A stretch of 37,021 bases of DNA from a candidate division WOR-3 bacterium (lineage in GTDB: Bacteria > Hydrothermota > Tepidihabitantia > Tepidihabitantales > CAIPLT01): positions 1 to 37,021 of the forward strand of contig JAOABV010000011.1 in the NCBI GenBank assembly GCA_026418155.1. The letters are read 5' to 3'. Positions within the stretch are counted from its first letter, which is position 1. Each line of letters opens with the position of its first letter. Positions 1-7,788 of the stretch are shown here, piece by piece. A program made the translations under genes and the position numbers. The notes under the pieces are model-generated. The model was not told where the DNA came from and did no database searches. It was given only the letters and a program-made list of their open reading frames with translations.

Positions 1-1558
1 TTATACCATCAAGCGAAACCTTAGTATCTTTTGAACCTTTGAACTCTTGAACTTTTATCAACTTTCCGGTCACATCATAAATTCTTACGCATTCTACAGA
101 TGACGGACAACAAACACGAATCACAGATTTTGCCGGATTGGGATAAATTTTTAGCGTTGAGTATTTAGCGTCAACCATAATCTTTGATTCTTCTATCGTT
201 GAAGTCGCTCCATATTTAATTGTTACATAGTCTGGATTTCCTACACTCGTGGCATAACTATAGCCCGTGATGTAGATATTGTGGGAAGTGTCAAGGGCAA
301 TTGCGAATGCAACATCGTCACTGTTTCCTATACCGTTATATCTTAGGCACCATTGTTCTTGACCTGCGGAATTGTATTTGATTGTTGTATAATCAGATGA
401 AGTATTGGAGTTGCTTGAACCAGTTACATAGATATTGTCCTGATTATCTACCGCAATCGCATAGGCTTGGTCATTGCTATTACCCAATCCGTTATATCTT
501 TTTGCCCATTGCTCAATGCCATTGGGATTATATTTAATCGTGGCGTAATCATAATTAAGGGGATAACTGTTTGAACTGGCACTTCTGCCCGTGACATAAA
601 CATTACCCGCATTATCAATCGCAATTGCATTTGCATAATCGTAAGAATTTCCTACGCCGTTATATCTTTGCACCCAATGCAAAGTTCCAGCGGAATTGTA
701 TTTGATTGTTGCATAGTCGCGTTCCGTACCAGAGCCAAAGCCGGAGCCGGTGACATAGATATTGTTATAACTATCGATTGCAATTGCTGTTGCTCCATCA
801 AAATAATTTCCTGACCCATTATAGGTTCTTAACCATTGTAAATTTCCCAAAGAATCGTATTTGATTGTTGCATAATCAAAGTCAGAGTTAGGATAATATG
901 CCTCGCCGGTCACATAAACATTACCAAAATTGTCGACTGCTATCGCATATGCAGCATCATCGCCATTGCCTGTACCGTTATATCTTTGCACCCACTGCTG
1001 AACTCCATTTGAATTATATTTTATCGTCACATAGTCATAACTCGTGCCGTATTGCCAACTTGTGCCGGTTACATAGACATTGCCTTGACCATCAACTGCA
1101 ATTGCGGATGCAACATCAAAGTAATTATCTGGACCATTATATCGCTTAACCCACTGGACTTGGCCGGCTGAATTACATTTAATTGTCGCATAGTCCCAAT
1201 TAGTGCCCGCACCTTCACTGTGTCCAGTTACATAAACATTACCTGCATTATCGAGGGCAATTGCCCATGCGCGGTCATAACTGCTTGCTGGACCATTGTA
1301 TCTTTGAGACCATTGAATTTGGCCCATAGAGTTATATTTGATTGTTAGATAATCATAACCGGTATTAGAATAGAAACTATAACCGGTGACATAAACATTA
1401 CCCGCATTATCAACTATAATCGATTTTGCGACATCCTCACTATTTTCTGGTCCATTGTACCTCCTAACCCAAATATTGTCAACCTGCGAATATAAAAGAA
1501 TTGGCGGGATACAAAATGCAGAGAGAAGAATTACCGACAACTTTTTATATTTACTCAT
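1..1558 (-). CDS. Secreted SBBP-type beta-propeller repeat protein with Por-type sorting tail (3' end outside window)
   Basis: The minus-strand frame opens with ATG at 1558-1556 behind a strong GGGAGG ribosome site and stays open for 519 codons to the left edge, so its stop lies outside. Residues 1-25 look like a signal peptide: lysines, then a hydrophobic run ending near YSQ. Eight tandem repeats of about 53-56 residues follow, each with the core W-x-x-R-YNG, D-x-A-x-AIA-x-D, N-x-YVTG and DY-x-TIKYN-x-x-G. This is the SBBP (seven-bladed beta-propeller) repeat pattern. The last visible part carries LKIYPNPA and RIYDVTGKLI, which are typical of the C-terminal sorting domain of type IX secretion substrates. 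I infer an exported, surface or extracellular protein, possibly binding a ligand or polymer; no catalytic residues are visible. The gene is divergent from the EF-G-like gene. Confidence 0.85.
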   Translation of the reverse strand, partial: MSKYKKLSVILLSAFCIPPILLYSQVDNIWVRRYNGPENSEDVAKSIIVDNAGNVYVTGYSFYSNTGYDYLTIKYNSMGQIQWSQRYNGPASSYDRAWAIALDNAGNVYVTGHSEGAGTNWDYATIKCNSAGQVQWVKRYNGPDNYFDVASAIAVDGQGNVYVTGTSWQYGTSYDYVTIKYNSNGVQQWVQRYNGTGNGDDAAYAIAVDNFGNVYVTGEAYYPNSDFDYATIKYDSLGNLQWLRTYNGSGNYFDGATAIAIDSYNNIYVTGSGFGSGTERDYATIKYNSAGTLHWVQRYNGVGNSYDYANAIAIDNAGNVYVTGRSASSNSYPLNYDYATIKYNPNGIEQWAKRYNGLGNSNDQAYAIAVDNQDNIYVTGSSNSNTSSDYTTIKYNSAGQEQWCLRYNGIGNSDDVAFAIALDTSHNIYITGYSYATSVGNPDYVTIKYGATSTIEESKIMVDAKYSTLKIYPNPAKSVIRVCCPSSVECVRIYDVTGKLIKVQEFKGSKDTKVSLDGI

Positions 1559-2109
1559 ATTGCCTCCCGAGCAATAGATTCGCTAAAGATTAATATGGAA
1601 TCAAAGTGCTGTCAGGGGAATATTAAGAGAATTCTGAGGGTGTCAGTTTTGTTACAGAAAGTATTGAAATTGTTGAATACTTCTTGCAATTTTTCTGTGT
1701 TCTCTTCAATACGGATGCAGGTTGTGATTGTTTTCAGGTTTCTTTTTCAGAGAAGGTCTCAATTAATTTTGGTTTTGAATGCCTAACTTTGAATTTAAAA
1801 ATACTATCGATTAAAGTTTTTATTGTCTTGCCTTGTATTTTTATTTTGAGCGTTTGCAATTAGGATTATTTTTGTGCCAATTTCATAAATGTTGACAAGG
1901 AGGTCAAATGTCTTATAAATTTGCTAATTGACTTTAAGAAATATTTTGTTATGCTTTATCTAACACGATTTTGCGAAATAAAGAGAAGTCATTTTGGTTG
2001 AAAGTGATTATTACGAAACAGAAATTATGCTGTAAGTTTATAATTTATCTTATGTTTTCTGAATATGGAATAGAATTTAATCGTAATTTTTTAATATCTG
2101 GAGGCAGTA
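1559..2109. other. Divergent intergenic region, 551 bp, no convincing gene
   Basis: This stretch separates the minus-strand propeller gene from the plus-strand EF-G-like gene. It is AT-rich. The only longer open frame (1595-1786) has no ribosome site and no recognisable protein character. The region holds one promoter candidate for the rightward gene (1892-1919) and one copy of a short degenerate motif (TTTTTCTGTGTTCTCTT at 1690-1706) that recurs almost exactly at 10621-10637. Confidence 0.6.
1892..1919 (+). promoter_or_regulatory. Candidate sigma-70-type promoter upstream of the EF-G-like gene
   Basis: A perfect -35 box TTGACA (1892-1897) and a -10 box TATAAA (1914-1919) are separated by 16 bp. 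The expected transcription start near 1926 would leave an untranslated leader of about 180 nt before the GTG at 2110. That is long, so a second promoter closer to the gene is possible. Confidence 0.45.
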
Positions 2110-4197
2110 GTGAAAGAATATAGTGCTGATAAGATAATTAATCTTGGCTTTTTTGGTCACGGTGGTTGTGGTAAGACAACCATTGGTGAAGCAATTCTTT
2201 ATTTGTTAAAACAGAATACCCGTTTAGGTCGGGTTGATGATGGAACTTCACTGTTGAATTACGATGAAGATGAAATCGCCCGAAAAATTAGTATTAATCT
2301 TGCTTTAGGTTATGGTGAATATAAAGACCATTATTTCAATATCGTTGATACCCCGGGATATGCAGACTTTATTGGCGAAGTGCTTTCCGGATTACGAGCC
2401 ATTGATTGTGCGGTAGTGGTAATTGATGCGACTTCGGGTATTGAAGTCGGAACGGAATTAATCTGGCGATATATTAATAAAGAAGAATTGCCGAGAATAA
2501 TTTTCATTAACAAATTAAAAAAGGAAAATGCCGACTTTTACAAAATTATTGAAGACTTGATTAAGGAATGGGGCAGTGGTGTCTGTCCTCTGTTTCTTCC
2601 TATAGGTAAAGAAGCAAGTTTTGAAGGCGTGGTTAATATTTTAGAAAATAAAGGTTATACTTACCAAGACAATGTGCGCAAAGAAGTGCCTGTACCTGAT
2701 AGTCTTCAAGACCAAATTAGTACGCTACGCGAGAAGATTATTGAGTCTGCATCAGACTTTTCCGAGACGCTAATGAATAAATATCTCGAAGGCACCGAGA
2801 TTACATCCGAAGAATTAAAATCTGCGGTTAAAGAAGGCATCAAATCTCAAAAAATCTTTCCGGTTTTATGCGGTGATGCTTATGATAATATCGGAATTGA
2901 TGTGATGCTTGATTTTGCCGTAGATTTCTTGAGCGGCTTAGCCCTTAACCGAAAGATAAAAGCGATTGACCTTAAAACCAAACAACCGATAGAACGCAAT
3001 CCTGACCCTAATGGTCCGGCGTTAGCCTTTGTCTTTAAGACGGTTTCCGAGCCCCATATTGGTGATTTGAACTATGTGCGAGTTTTCTCAGGAACAATTG
3101 AATCAGGAAGTATTTTAATAAATGCGACTGTGGAACGAGAAGAAAAGATTAATCAAGTTTATTATGTTAAAGGTCGGGAGCGCTCAGAAACTAATAAGTT
3201 ACGAACCGGCGAAATCGGCGCTCTGGTCAAATTGAAGCAAACAAAAACTTCAGACACTTTAACAAGTCCACAAGAATTAATTAAGTTGTTGCCGATTGAA
3301 TTTCCTGAACCTTCGATTTCAGTAGCAATTGTGCCCAAGTCAAAAGGCGATGAAGAGAAAGTTTCTAATGGTCTTTTACGACTGCATGAAGAAGACCCAA
3401 CTTTTACTTATGTCTATGACCACGAACTGAAACAACAGTTAATTTCCGGCTTAGGTGAATTGCATCTGGATGTAATTGTTGGCCGACTAAAACGAAAGTT
3501 TGATGTTTCTGTGGACTTGGAAAAACCGAAAATTCCGTATCGAGAAACAATTGTCAAAAAAGCCGAAGCCCAAGGAAAATATAAAAAACAGAGTGGCGGC
3601 CGAGGTCAATATGGTGATGTTTGGCTACGGATTGAACCCAAAGAACGGGGCACAGGATTTGAATTCGTTGATGAAATCTACGGTGGCGCGGTGCCGGCAA
3701 AATATATTCCTTCAGTGGAAAAAGGGGTTGTGGAAACAATGGCTAACGGTGTCTTGGCCGGTTATCCGGTAATTGATTTGAAAGCGACAATTTATGATGG
3801 TTCTTATCACGAAGTTGATTCTTCTGATATTGCTTTTAAGATTGCGGGCTCATTAGCATTTAAGGCCGCATGCGAAAAAGCCGGGATGGTCTTATTAGAG
3901 CCAATTTATGATGTTGAAGTGACAGTGCCAGAAAAATTTGTTGGCGACATTATGGGTGATTTGAACGCCCGACGCGGTAAGATAATGGGCGTTGAAGCCG
4001 AAGGAAATCTCCAAGTGATAAAGGCAAAAGTTCCGCAAGCCGAAATGTATAAGTACTCCAATACACTGCGGTCAATTACTCAAGGCCGAGGTTATTTCAC
4101 AATGCGGTTCTCTCATTATGAAGAAGTGCCTAAAGAAATTGCGGGGAAGATTATTGAAACTGCTAAAAAAGCCCAACAGAGTCAAGAGAAAAAATAA
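2110..4197 (+). CDS. Elongation factor G-like translational GTPase (EF-G paralogue)
   Basis: The 695-residue product has the full EF-G domain order: a G domain to about residue 270, then domain II, and domains III-V (GLGELHLDVIVGRLKRKF is near residues 447-465). The start is GTG, preceded by GGAGG at 2100-2104 with a 5-nt spacer. Visible GTPase motifs are the P-loop GHGGCGKT (16-23) and DTPG (80-83). Switch I reads DEDEIARKISIN rather than the ERERGITI type of canonical EF-G, and G4 reads NKLK (134-137) instead of NKxD. This resembles the second EF-G class (EF-G2/FusA2-like) rather than the main translocase. The role is uncertain: it could be a translocation, recycling or regulatory factor. 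It stands alone with ribD about 80 bp downstream, not in a str operon. Confidence 0.85.
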   Translation: MKEYSADKIINLGFFGHGGCGKTTIGEAILYLLKQNTRLGRVDDGTSLLNYDEDEIARKISINLALGYGEYKDHYFNIVDTPGYADFIGEVLSGLRAIDCAVVVIDATSGIEVGTELIWRYINKEELPRIIFINKLKKENADFYKIIEDLIKEWGSGVCPLFLPIGKEASFEGVVNILENKGYTYQDNVRKEVPVPDSLQDQISTLREKIIESASDFSETLMNKYLEGTEITSEELKSAVKEGIKSQKIFPVLCGDAYDNIGIDVMLDFAVDFLSGLALNRKIKAIDLKTKQPIERNPDPNGPALAFVFKTVSEPHIGDLNYVRVFSGTIESGSILINATVEREEKINQVYYVKGRERSETNKLRTGEIGALVKLKQTKTSDTLTSPQELIKLLPIEFPEPSISVAIVPKSKGDEEKVSNGLLRLHEEDPTFTYVYDHELKQQLISGLGELHLDVIVGRLKRKFDVSVDLEKPKIPYRETIVKKAEAQGKYKKQSGGRGQYGDVWLRIEPKERGTGFEFVDEIYGGAVPAKYIPSVEKGVVETMANGVLAGYPVIDLKATIYDGSYHEVDSSDIAFKIAGSLAFKAACEKAGMVLLEPIYDVEVTVPEKFVGDIMGDLNARRGKIMGVEAEGNLQVIKAKVPQAEMYKYSNTLRSITQGRGYFTMRFSHYEEVPKEIAGKIIETAKKAQQSQEKK

Positions 4198-4280
4198 AAA
4201 ATTTTCTTGTCCACTCAGATAATCTCGAATGGACATCTGTCTTTAAGATTAGCCGGGATAAATCACGAGCAAAATAGATT

Positions 4281-5408
4281 ATGAACCCTCAAAGTGCGCA
4301 AGATTTATTTTATATGCAAAAAGCAATCGAACTTGCGGAGAAAGGACGCGGTTTTGTCTCACCCAATCCGTTAGTCGGAGCGGTGATTGTTAAAAATAAT
4401 AAAATTATTGGTCAAGGCTATCATAAGAAATTTGGCGATGCCCACGCCGAAATTAATGCGATAAAAAATGCTTGGGAATCAGTCAAAGGCGCAACACTTT
4501 ATGTAACCTTAGAACCGTGTAATTATTGGGAAAAGAAGACTCCGCCTTGCGTGCCCGCAATAATTGAAGCCGGTATAAAAGAAGTGGTGATTGGAACCTA
4601 TGATTGTAATCCTCAGGTGTGCCGAAAAGGAATACTTGAATTACAAAAAGCCGGAATCAAGATTAAAGTTGGTATCTTAAAAGATAAAATTGAAAAACAG
4701 AATGAATCGTATTTTAAGTTTACTAAAACGGGCTTGCCGTTTGTTATCTTAAAACTTGGCGTAACGCTAGATGCCCGCATTGCCACAGATGCCGGAGAAT
4801 CTAAGTGGATAACATCTGCGATAAGTCGAAGATTTGACCAAAAATTGAGAAAAGATGCGGACGCAATTTTAGTGGGAATTGGCACAATATTAAAAGATAA
4901 TCCCAAATTAACTTGTCGGATTGAACCGAAAAAAAGACTAACCCGAGTAGTTTTAGACCCAGATTTAAAGACCCCACCAGATGCTAAGGTATTAAATGGA
5001 CCCAATCCGACGATTATATTTACGATTAAAAATCAAAAATCAAATATCAAATATCAAAAATACCAGTCAAAAATAAAAAATTTAGAGATAATCCCAATTA
5101 GAATAAGTGCTGGTTTATTATCCTGGGATGACATTCTACAAGAATTAGCCCAGCGCAATATTGCCTCCGTTCTCATTGAAGGCGGAGCAAAAGTCGCAAG
5201 TTCAGCATTACAAAAGGGTATTGTCGATAAAATTTACCTAATATATGCACCGAAAATATTGGGTAAGGGAATTACATTTTCGGATTACTTAAGATTAAGT
5301 GGTTTAAAATCAGTAATTCGGCTGGAAAAATATCAAATTATCCAATTAGGAAAAGATTTTATGGTCGAAGGCTACTTAAATGGCAAACTAAAATCTCAGC
5401 AGAACTAA
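4281..5408 (+). CDS. ribD: Bifunctional riboflavin biosynthesis protein RibD (pyrimidine deaminase/reductase)
   Basis: RibD carries out two consecutive steps of riboflavin synthesis: deamination of the diaminopyrimidine and reduction of its ribosyl side chain. The 375-residue protein has an N-terminal zinc deaminase domain with HAE (55-57) and the pair PC (79-80) and PPC (88-90), giving ligands H55, C80 and C90 and catalytic E57. The reductase domain starts near residue 134 (LKLGVTLDARIATDAGESKWIT) and includes ILVGIGTILKDNP and IEGGAKVASS. Two oddities are described under findings. The segment between the two zinc cysteines is one residue longer than usual. Residues about 250-268 are encoded by an AT-rich heptamer repeat. 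No strong ribosome site precedes the ATG. ribE follows 22 bp downstream, so the two are probably co-transcribed. Confidence 0.93.
   Translation: MNPQSAQDLFYMQKAIELAEKGRGFVSPNPLVGAVIVKNNKIIGQGYHKKFGDAHAEINAIKNAWESVKGATLYVTLEPCNYWEKKTPPCVPAIIEAGIKEVVIGTYDCNPQVCRKGILELQKAGIKIKVGILKDKIEKQNESYFKFTKTGLPFVILKLGVTLDARIATDAGESKWITSAISRRFDQKLRKDADAILVGIGTILKDNPKLTCRIEPKKRLTRVVLDPDLKTPPDAKVLNGPNPTIIFTIKNQKSNIKYQKYQSKIKNLEIIPIRISAGLLSWDDILQELAQRNIASVLIEGGAKVASSALQKGIVDKIYLIYAPKILGKGITFSDYLRLSGLKSVIRLEKYQIIQLGKDFMVEGYLNGKLKSQQN
5028..5062 (+). repeat. 7-nt tandem repeat (AAAAATC/AAATATC), five units, inside ribD
   Basis: The units read AAAAATC, AAAAATC, AAATATC, AAATATC and AAAAATA in direct succession, and similar A-rich sequence continues to about 5080. 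Since 7 is not a multiple of 3, the encoded residues cycle (KNQKSNIKYQKYQSKIKN) and give a lysine/glutamine/asparagine-rich loop in the reductase domain. Confidence 0.85.
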
Positions 5409-5430
5409 AAAACTATTAACCCGAGATTAA

Positions 5431-6030
5431 ATGTTTACAGGCATTATTGAATATTTAGGCAAAGTAATAAGTGTTCGAACACAAACCAATAATCGAATTT
5501 TTACAATCTCAGCACCATTTAGTTCCGAATTAAAAGCATCTGATAGCATTGCGGTTAATGGATGTTGCCTGACGGTTATCGATACCCAAAAAGATATGTT
5601 TCAAGTAGAAGCAGTTGCCGAGACTTTGAAAATGACTAATCTATCTTTAATTAAAATTGGTGATTATGTTAATTTAGAGCGAGCCAGAAGATTGTCGGAC
5701 CGATTAGAAGGACACATTGTCCAAGGGCATATTGATGAAAAGGCACGAATTACTAATATTCGTAAAATGCCAGGATTGGTGACAATCGAAATTCAAACCT
5801 CAAAATCTGGAAGTAAAAATATTGTTGAAAAAGGTTCAGTGGCGGTCGACGGGATTAGCCTGACCGTTGCTAACATTAAAGGTCAAAAAGTGGGGATTAA
5901 TATCATTCCGTATACTTATGACCACACAAACTTAAAATATAAAAGAATCAGTGATTGGGTTAATATTGAATTTGACATTATCGGTAAATATGTTAAACAA
6001 CATCTTCAGTCTCTAAGGACCAAAGTCTAA
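5431..6030 (+). CDS. ribE: Riboflavin synthase, alpha subunit type
   Basis: This enzyme dismutates two 6,7-dimethyl-8-ribityllumazine molecules to riboflavin. The 199-residue product has the internal duplication of two lumazine-binding barrels. The first runs from MFTGIIEYLGKV with NGCCLTV near residues 44-50. The second includes GHIVQGHID near 96-104 and VDGISLTVA near 137-145. The length matches the family. The last seven or so residues (QSLRTKV) and the stop codon lie inside the first copy of an 80-bp tandem duplication, so the C-terminal tail comes from that repeat. With ribD just upstream, this is a partial rib operon; ribBA and ribH are not in the window. Confidence 0.95.
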   Translation: MFTGIIEYLGKVISVRTQTNNRIFTISAPFSSELKASDSIAVNGCCLTVIDTQKDMFQVEAVAETLKMTNLSLIKIGDYVNLERARRLSDRLEGHIVQGHIDEKARITNIRKMPGLVTIEIQTSKSGSKNIVEKGSVAVDGISLTVANIKGQKVGINIIPYTYDHTNLKYKRISDWVNIEFDIIGKYVKQHLQSLRTKV

Positions 6031-6160
6031 TGACTAACGACTATTTAAAGCCTAAATTATAATTTTGTGCAAAATCCTGTATCTTCAGTCTCTAAGGACT
6101 AAAGACTAATGACTGACGACTATTTAAGGCCTAAATTATAATTATTGTGCAAAATCCTGT
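6002..6160 (+). repeat. Imperfect tandem duplication of about 80 bp across the ribE / radical SAM gene junction
   Basis: Copy 1 is 6002-6080 (79 bp) and copy 2 is 6081-6160 (80 bp). By eye they differ by four substitutions and one inserted A. Each copy begins ATCTTCAGTCTCTAAGGAC and ends GTGCAAAATCCTGT. Copy 1 supplies the end of ribE, and copy 2 supplies the GTG start and first codons of the next gene. Inside each copy AGTC and GACT tetramers alternate, giving hairpin potential (AGTCTAATGACT in copy 1). Confidence 0.95.
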
Positions 6161-6968
6161 CATCAGAGAAGTTAAAGCCAAAAACATTCTTAATAATTCT
6201 AAAATTCCTAAAATGTCCTATTGTATCAACCCTTATATCGGATGTGCGCATAGTTGTCTCTATTGCTATGCAACCTTTATGAAAGAATATTCCGGACATA
6301 AAGAGGAGTGGGGCGAATTTATTGATGTTAAAATTAATTTAGGTGAAGTTTTATTAAAAGAAGTAAAAAAGAAAAAAATTGGCCGAGTATGTATTGGAAG
6401 TGTATCTGACCCTTATCAACCGATTGAAAACGAAAAACGCTTGACGCGAACGGCGATTGAAATTCTCAAGCAAAATAATTTTCCCTTTGAGATTTTAACG
6501 AAATCAGCGCTGATTTGCCGGGATATTGATTTACTTAAAGATTATAATAATTGTTCAGTGGAAATAACGATTACAACTATTGATGATAATATTAGAAAAA
6601 TCTTTGAACCTAATGCCGATTCCGTAGAAAATCGTCTCAATTGTGCCAGGAAATTAGTCGACGCAGGTATTGAAACGAATATATTCTTTGGTCCGGTGTT
6701 ACCTTATTTTTCTGACACTGAATCGGCACTGGATAAGATATTTGATACTTTTTGCGATACAGGGGTTGAGCAGATACTGGTTGATAAGTTAAATTATCCC
6801 AAACAAAAAATCCCTGTAATTCTATCAAAGATTAAAAATTTTTATCCTGAGGCAGTAATTTTCTATCAAAATTTAATTCTTAATCAAAAAAACTATGAAA
6901 CTGAGTTAAGACAACGCATCTTGGATATTGCGAAAAATAAGAAACTTAATGTTGAGGTAATATTTTGA
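6147..6968 (+). CDS. SPL-family (SplB-like) radical SAM protein
   Basis: The 273-residue protein carries a radical SAM cluster motif: C33, C37 and C40 in GCAHSCLYCYA. It is followed by SVSDPYQPIE, which is typical of the COG1533/SplB group. It would bind a [4Fe-4S] cluster and cleave S-adenosylmethionine; the substrate is unknown. Spore photoproduct lyase itself is unlikely in a non-sporulating context. The start is GTG at 6147 with no Shine-Dalgarno sequence, and it lies in the second copy of the junction duplication. The first copy holds the same GTG and first codons but reaches a stop after 11 codons. The last 4 nt overlap the start of the PAP2 gene, which suggests translational coupling. 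Confidence 0.85.
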   Translation: MQNPVIREVKAKNILNNSKIPKMSYCINPYIGCAHSCLYCYATFMKEYSGHKEEWGEFIDVKINLGEVLLKEVKKKKIGRVCIGSVSDPYQPIENEKRLTRTAIEILKQNNFPFEILTKSALICRDIDLLKDYNNCSVEITITTIDDNIRKIFEPNADSVENRLNCARKLVDAGIETNIFFGPVLPYFSDTESALDKIFDTFCDTGVEQILVDKLNYPKQKIPVILSKIKNFYPEAVIFYQNLILNQKNYETELRQRILDIAKNKKLNVEVIF

Positions 6969-7591
6969 ATCCGAAAATTTCTTTATTTGATAGAAACGGT
7001 AGATTTCGACAAAATTCTAAGATCTTGATACCTTTAGTATTGTTTGTTTGCTTAATAACCCTTTGGGCGGACAACATTGACCAATCATTATATAATACGA
7101 TACATAACAACTGGCGCTCTCCAACAATGGATAGGGTGATGGAATTTACTGAATATGCATCAAGCCCAATGGCACTGGCAACAAGTAATTTGGCGGTCTT
7201 TTATTTTGGTGGCGAAAAAGAACAAAAAGTTGCCAAGTTAGCAGTAACATCTTGGGTCAGTGCCTCGATTACCGGTGTTATCTTAAAGGGAATTTTTAAT
7301 CGGCAAAGACCAGAAAATCAATCGACTTCACGATGGAACTCGTCGTTTCCTTCAGGTCATACTCTTAGTTATTTCTCATTGGCAACAGTCTATAGTGCTA
7401 AATATCATAAATTAGCCATTCCATTATATAGTTTTGGAGTAATCATAGGGCTTTCCCGAATCTATTTAGGAGAACATTATCCGTCGGATGTTTTAGCAGG
7501 TGCAATGTTAGGTGTTGGTTTTGGCTATTTGACTTTGAAATTAGAGAAAGAACTCAAAAAACTTCCGTTTTTTGGTGTATCTCAACATTAG
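6965..7591 (+). CDS. PAP2-superfamily membrane phosphatase
   Basis: This 208-residue integral membrane protein has the three acid phosphatase motifs of the PAP2 family: K108-x6-R115-P116 (KGIFNRQRP), PSGH at 129-132, and S164-R165-x5-H171-x3-D175 (SRIYLGEHYPSD). Hydrophobic stretches near 19-34, 92-110, 133-145, 151-164 and 176-190 indicate several membrane spans. Family members dephosphorylate lipid phosphates such as phosphatidate or undecaprenyl diphosphate; the actual substrate cannot be told. The start used is TTG at 6965, overlapping the previous stop in TTGA. An internal methionine would remove the first membrane span, so TTG is preferred. Confidence 0.85.
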   Translation: MNPKISLFDRNGRFRQNSKILIPLVLFVCLITLWADNIDQSLYNTIHNNWRSPTMDRVMEFTEYASSPMALATSNLAVFYFGGEKEQKVAKLAVTSWVSASITGVILKGIFNRQRPENQSTSRWNSSFPSGHTLSYFSLATVYSAKYHKLAIPLYSFGVIIGLSRIYLGEHYPSDVLAGAMLGVGFGYLTLKLEKELKKLPFFGVSQH

Positions 7592-7704
7592 CATTAATGA
7601 ATTTTGAAAAATCATCGGAATCCCAAGAGCCCTAATTAGTCATTTGCTGATATTTGTGGATTCGTGATTAAAATGACTTTTTCAAAAGCGCTTGCATTTT
7701 ATCC

Positions 7705-7732
7705 TTGACAAATATATTATTTTTATTATAGT
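7705..7732 (+). promoter_or_regulatory. Promoter of the orphan secreted-protein gene
   Basis: TTGACA (7705-7710) and TATAGT (7727-7732) are 16 bp apart. The predicted start near 7739 gives a leader of about 50 nt. The leader includes a possible stem (AACCCAT with ATGGGTT, about 7739-7764) and ends in an AGGAGG ribosome site just before the ATG at 7789. Confidence 0.7.
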
Positions 7733-7788
7733 ATCCACAAACCCATTTATTGGATGATGGGTTAAATTAGTGCAGGACAGGAGGCACT

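Noticed and set aside
1908-1931. Seven-codon frame behind AAGGAGG (ATG TCT TAT ...) as a leader peptide
   Set aside because: It overlaps the -10 box of the promoter candidate at 1892-1919, so promoter and peptide exclude each other. The promoter reading is slightly better supported and the peptide has no attenuator context.
4208-4235. TGTCCA/TGGACA dyad between the EF-G-like gene and ribD as a terminator
   Set aside because: The stem is only 6 bp with a 16-nt loop and no T-run.
5028-5080. CRISPR-like or mobile-element reading of the heptamer array
   Set aside because: The units are 7 nt without spacers and lie within an intact open frame; no leader or cas genes are present.
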